NCBI RefSeq assembly: GCF_037076425.1
Contig: NZ_AP028127.1
Span: 1,804,501-1,868,500, forward strand
Reading direction: 5' to 3'
DNA from: Turicibacter faecis
GTDB lineage: Bacteria > Bacillota_I > Bacilli_A > MOL361 > Turicibacteraceae
Length of the DNA: 64,000 nucleotides
The position numbers were made by a program, and so were the translations under genes. Below, piece after piece: positions 60,785-64,000 of this stretch (position 1 is the first letter of the stretch; every line of letters begins with the position of its first letter). The notes under the pieces are model-generated. The model was not told where the DNA came from. It did no database searches and saw only the letters and a program-made list of their open reading frames with translations.

Positions 60785-60860
60785 AAAAAAAGACTTCAAC
60801 AAGAAAAGTAAACTTACTGATTTACCGCCATTAATCAGAAGTTATTTCTTGTTGAAATCC
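60785..60860 (-). terminator. long orphan hairpin with T run
   Basis: GACTTCAACAAGAAA (60792-60806) pairs with TTTCTTGTTGAAATC (60845-60859), and an inner stem CTGATT/AATCAG is nested in it. On the minus strand TTTTTTT follows, so it looks like an intrinsic terminator, but no minus-strand gene is close upstream. The rest of 60750-61075 is AT-rich with repeats of TTTAAACATG and two copies of TTTTTTATTGACA (60751 and 60944 region); no gene is seen. Confidence 0.5.
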
Positions 60861-61075
60861 AAAACTAAATTAATTATAGCATGTTTAAGAGAAGAAACAA
60901 TACTTTTTAAACATGTTTCATTTTAAACATCAGTGGTCTAATTTTTTTATTGACAGTTATATATAAGAATTATTTTCATTCACAATATACCTAGAGACGA
61001 TACTTAATGGGCATTCGCTCCTAGGTAATTACAGATAGGATTATTTTTTTACTGAGAAAATCAAATTTTAATATA

Positions 61076-62570
61076 GGTTCTATAATATTTGGTGTGGGTG
61101 ATGCCCACACCTCTTTTATTGGAATTAAAAAATAAGTACAAAAAAAGAGACATAACGTCCCAAATTCTATACAATGTAATCGACCAAAAAAACACGAAAG
61201 GATTGGGTTTATGTCTCACACTAATTGTATCTCAACTTTACTTGATTTAAAAGATAAAAATATTACTTTTTCAAAAAATTGTATCCAAGAAACTCAGATT
61301 AAGAATGTTCGTTCTAAACTTATTTTGGGAACTCTTTCTTTTCAACCGACTCGTTGCTACCACTGTGGTCATTCTTTTGACTCAAATATCATTAAACACG
61401 GCTTCAAAACTTCACGTATTAAGCTAGTCAAAATTTCCGGATTTGATGCTTATCTAGACTTAAAAAAACAACGTTATAAATGCCGTCATTGCGACCGAAC
61501 ATTTACCCTAGAAACATCTCTTGTTAACCCTAATTGTTTTATTTCCACTCCCGTAAAACAAGCCATCTTTTTAGAAGCTAGTCATAAGAAATCCGAAACA
61601 GATATTGCACGTGAGCTTAACGTTTCTCATTCAACCGTTAACCGCGTCATTCATTCTTCCTATGAAGAACAGCCGCTTCCCTTTAATTCTCTCCCAAAAG
61701 TTCTTTGTTTTGACGAGTTTAAGTCGGTTAAATCGGCCGAGGGAGCAATGTCCTTCATTTTTTGTGATGCGTCCAATGGAAAGCTAATTGATATCGTTGA
61801 AGACCGTCGCTTAAGTACACTAAGGACTTATTTTATGCGATTTTCTAAAGCAGCTCGTGAAGGTGTAACCCACGTCGTCATTGACATGTACGCCCCTTAT
61901 ATGACACTCATTAAAGAGGTATTCCCTAAGGCTAAGATTGTTTTAGATAAATTTCATATCGTTCAACTAGTCTCTCGTGCTCTTAATAAAACACGCATTC
62001 GTTTCATGAATCAAAATAAAGAGTTTTATAATAAATTCAAACATTATTGGCGACTTCTCTTAAAAGCCCAAGAAGATCTTAGTGCCACTCATTACTTCTA
62101 TTCCAACTGCTTCAAAAAGATGATCTCTCAACAAGAAATTATTGACTTTTTATTAGCCCTAGACCCTGAACTAAAGGAGACTTATGATTTCTACCAAACT
62201 GTCCAACAGGCTATTAAACTTCGTAACCTTGAAATATTTCATCATGCCATTCAACACCCCTCTGACCTGCTTTCACACGAAATGAAAACAGCTTTAAAAA
62301 CACTCACTCATTATCAAGATTATGTCAAAAATACTATCGAAACTCCTTATACCAATGGAGTACTCGAAGGAATTAACAATAACATTAAAGTCATTAAACG
62401 TATTGCCTTCGGATACCGTAGTTTCTACCATTTCAAAGCAAGAATTTTGATTATTCATAAATACACTTTTGAACAAAAAAAGAAGAGGAACCAAGCCGTC
62501 TAAAGAATGGCCTAATTCCTCTTGATTACATGTATAGATTTTATTCACCCACACGATTTGACAAAGAGCC
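61076..62570 (+). mobile_element. intact ISL3-family insertion sequence with 8-bp target duplication
   Basis: The ends are imperfect 26-bp inverted repeats, GGTTCTATAATATTTGGTGT at the left and GGCTCTTTGTCAAATCGTGT (complement) at the right, both continuing into GGGTGA. The element is 1495 bp. The 8 bases on each side are identical, TTAATATA at 61068-61075 and 62571-62578, the duplication length expected for ISL3. The transposase gene is intact, so the insertion is probably recent. Confidence 0.95.
61211..62503 (+). CDS. ISL3 family transposase
   Basis: A full-length 430-residue DDE transposase. The N-terminal zinc ribbon has CYHCGHSF and CRHCDRTF, followed by a helix-turn-helix (ETDIARELNVSHSTVNRVI) and the catalytic core: VLCFDEFKSVKS (Asp), HVVIDMYAPYM (Asp) and NGVLEGINNNIKVIKRIAFGYRSF (Glu). 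It differs clearly from the interrupted ISL3-like transposase at 59 kb, so the two are separate lineages. GAAAGGA is 8 nt from the ATG. The element lies between the mobile block and the sortase operon. Confidence 0.96.
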   Translation: MSHTNCISTLLDLKDKNITFSKNCIQETQIKNVRSKLILGTLSFQPTRCYHCGHSFDSNIIKHGFKTSRIKLVKISGFDAYLDLKKQRYKCRHCDRTFTLETSLVNPNCFISTPVKQAIFLEASHKKSETDIARELNVSHSTVNRVIHSSYEEQPLPFNSLPKVLCFDEFKSVKSAEGAMSFIFCDASNGKLIDIVEDRRLSTLRTYFMRFSKAAREGVTHVVIDMYAPYMTLIKEVFPKAKIVLDKFHIVQLVSRALNKTRIRFMNQNKEFYNKFKHYWRLLLKAQEDLSATHYFYSNCFKKMISQQEIIDFLLALDPELKETYDFYQTVQQAIKLRNLEIFHHAIQHPSDLLSHEMKTALKTLTHYQDYVKNTIETPYTNGVLEGINNNIKVIKRIAFGYRSFYHFKARILIIHKYTFEQKKKRNQAV

Positions 62571-62587
62571 TTAATATAACAGAATTA

Positions 62588-62635
62588 CAAAAAATCCCCT
62601 ATCACTCAAGGGTTACCCTCTGATTGATGGGGGAT
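62588..62635 (-). terminator. terminator of the membrane protein-sortase operon
   Basis: AATCCCCCATCAATCAGAGGG pairs with CCCTTGAGTGATAGGGGATT, followed by TTTTTT on the minus strand. Confidence 0.85.
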
Positions 62636-62673
62636 TCATTTATCAGATTCATGTTCTTTTTCTTTGCCTAAGT

Positions 62674-63570
62674 CTATGCCATACACTTTCGATACAACCG
62701 GCGCCAATACGGAATCATTAACATAAACCCAATACTAGCAAACACAAAGCCGGCTAAACTTAAAAATTGTAACCTATCTTTAATCAAGTATCCTACACTT
62801 TCTCGCAAATAGTCCACATGAATGGCTGTATGTTCATAAAAGCCTGATTGAATTCCACTAAAGAAGATAATAAACACAAGTAATCCACCCGCGACAAGTC
62901 CATAAGCTGCGTATAATAGTCCAACCTCAACCTTCTTACGATGATGCTTTTTACGACTAGCAGGCGATAACCATATCATCACACCGATGATTAAAACTGA
63001 CAAAACGACTAACACAGTCACGATTAATTTAACATTCAAAAGCCCTACAAGTTGAGGAACTTTCGTTACAACAGGAATCTCCATTAACTTATCAAAATCT
63101 AGAACTCTTAAACTTCCTTTAATGACCTGCATCGCATCCTGTTTCATAAGCTCCACATCCGCTTTAGCTTGGTCATCTAAATAATACTGATTATTTCTAA
63201 AGAAATCTCCCATTCGTTCATCAAATCGTGACTCATAATCCGCCAATTGAAGGGGTGCTAACACCTGATTGCTGCCATTAAGCCATCCAATCAATTGCTT
63301 AGTATCTCCGACAATTGTCTGCTTCACCTCTTCAACGGAGATAAACTCATGCATCGTCTGACGATCAATATTATTAAACAACATAATATCATCTAAGCCA
63401 TTTTGAATCGTTTCTTGAACCGACTGATAAATATTCGCCTTCTCCATGACACGAGTATACATCGATGACGATAAGAAGGCGGGCAATGCACTAACCAAAC
63501 AAATGCCAATCACAAGTCCCATTAAGCAAAAACTTAATATTACAGAAACCATTTTCTTAACTATATTCAT
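62674..63570 (-). CDS. hypothetical membrane protein linked to sortase
   Basis: A 298-residue protein with an N-terminal membrane helix (about 8-30), an extracellular helical domain (about 35-180), three further helices (about 180-205, 220-245, 265-285) and a basic tail. The loop with PASRKKHHRKKVEVG is inside. I do not recognise the family. It lies 14 nt after the sortase gene and is co-transcribed with it, so it may help the sortase or be its substrate partner. ATG 63570 is preferred; GAGG lies upstream. Confidence 0.75.
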   Translation of the reverse strand: MNIVKKMVSVILSFCLMGLVIGICLVSALPAFLSSSMYTRVMEKANIYQSVQETIQNGLDDIMLFNNIDRQTMHEFISVEEVKQTIVGDTKQLIGWLNGSNQVLAPLQLADYESRFDERMGDFFRNNQYYLDDQAKADVELMKQDAMQVIKGSLRVLDFDKLMEIPVVTKVPQLVGLLNVKLIVTVLVVLSVLIIGVMIWLSPASRKKHHRKKVEVGLLYAAYGLVAGGLLVFIIFFSGIQSGFYEHTAIHVDYLRESVGYLIKDRLQFLSLAGFVFASIGFMLMIPYWRRLYRKCMA

Positions 63571-63584
63571 CACTCATACCTCAT

Positions 63585-64000
63585 TTATTTAATTTGAACC
63601 AAATTGGAAACCACCACAAACCGTTCAGGCGTAGGTCCATATTTGACAAACGGATAACATGTATACATCGTTAACTGCTCCGTCTCCGTTGGCATCGTCG
63701 GTGAAACATCATCTGGAGTTGTAATATAAATATCTGACACCTCATATTCATACGTTCCATAGTCTGTTTCCACATAAACAAGATCTCCTTGCTTTAACTC
63801 TTTCAAGGCATAGAACGCTGTTTCTCGGTGTCCAGATAGAACCGTATTCCCCCCTTCACCAGGTAACAAACTTCCAACATAATGACCGACCCCTTGACGA
63901 AGTTGCGCATTTCCTTCGCCTTGATAAATACCGACTTCTAAATTAGCACTTGGAATTTTTAATGTCGCAAACTCCTCCCCAATTTTAGGAAGATACATTG
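63585..64000 (-). CDS. class D sortase (partial, N terminus outside the window)
   Basis: The C-terminal 138 codons of a sortase, a transpeptidase that links LPxTG-type proteins to the wall. The catalytic His is in TVLSGHRET, the Cys in LTMYTCYPF and the Arg in TPERFVVVS, all intact. The sequence KIGEEFATLKIPSANLEVGIYQG and the TPDDVSPT segment fit class D. The frame stays open to the window edge; the ATG at 63998 is probably internal, since a sortase has a membrane anchor before this point. Likely substrates are the two giant surface proteins in this window. Confidence 0.92.
   Translation of the reverse strand, partial: MYLPKIGEEFATLKIPSANLEVGIYQGEGNAQLRQGVGHYVGSLLPGEGGNTVLSGHRETAFYALKELKQGDLVYVETDYGTYEYEVSDIYITTPDDVSPTMPTETEQLTMYTCYPFVKYGPTPERFVVVSNLVQIK

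Noticed and set aside
1-64000. tRNA or rRNA genes
   Set aside because: No cloverleaf with a T-loop GGTTCRA motif and acceptor pairing, and no rRNA segment was found. The boxA-like site at 30331 is not followed by rRNA.

Overview
The window is from a low-GC, Gram-positive, endospore-forming member of the Bacillota. It carries a GerA-type germinant receptor operon, a PdaA-type cortex deacetylase, CotH, a LytR-CpsA-Psr protein, sortase-anchored surface proteins and a class D sortase, and strong AGGAGG ribosome-binding sites. My best guess is the genus Turicibacter or a close relative. That is inferred from gene content; no rRNA or other marker gene is present to prove it.

Layout. (1) 1-7.4 kb: GNAT acetyltransferase, RlmD-type 23S rRNA methyltransferase, a lysine riboswitch controlling an NhaC-family transporter, pdaA, a YihY/BrkB membrane protein and a lipoprotein. 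(2) 7.4-8.1 kb: an IS200-type insertion. (3) 8.1-12 kb: germinant receptor operon in the order A-C-B. (4) 12-17.8 kb: a ClC chloride/proton antiporter with a TrkA-C domain, an unknown protein, and a convergent GtrA / GT2 / GT-C set that looks like a surface glycosylation module. (5) 17.9-21.7 kb: a thioredoxin-reductase/AhpF-type fusion, a shorter paralogue that lost one catalytic cysteine, and two overlapping lipoprotein genes. (6) 21.9-33 kb: a seven-gene minus-strand operon (lipoprotein, VTC polyphosphate-polymerase domain, DUF4956, CotH kinase, TIM-barrel hydrolase-like protein, HEAT-repeat protein, processive GT2) behind a dual GGDEF-EAL c-di-GMP enzyme. This is the most interesting system here: a candidate c-di-GMP-linked exopolysaccharide machine. 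(7) 33.4-46.4 kb: galU, a small unknown gene, and two giant wall-anchored proteins (a PHP/CehA phosphoesterase and a transglutaminase-like protein with a 36-bp proline-rich repeat) around a YibE/F permease. (8) 47-57.4 kb: SNF2 helicase, Fic protein, a two-gene Septu-type defence system (PtuA ATPase + PtuB HNH nuclease), a trypsin-like protease, an LCP protein and an Abi_2 abortive-infection protein. (9) 57.4-62.6 kb: nested insertion sequences (an IS3 remnant inside an ISL3-like element that abuts a truncated IS66) and one intact ISL3 element with a perfect 8-bp target duplication. (10) 62.7-64 kb: a membrane protein and a class D sortase cut by the window edge.

How they work together: much of the window is concerned with the cell envelope. 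GalU makes UDP-glucose, a donor for glycosyltransferases such as the two GT2 enzymes. The c-di-GMP enzyme sits directly upstream of the putative exopolysaccharide operon. The sortase at the right edge could anchor the two giant surface proteins. Noncoding sequence also holds unexpected structure: two candidate small RNAs with C-rich loops (4.5 kb and 35 kb) and a boxA-like antitermination site on the strand opposite to its neighbours (30.3 kb).
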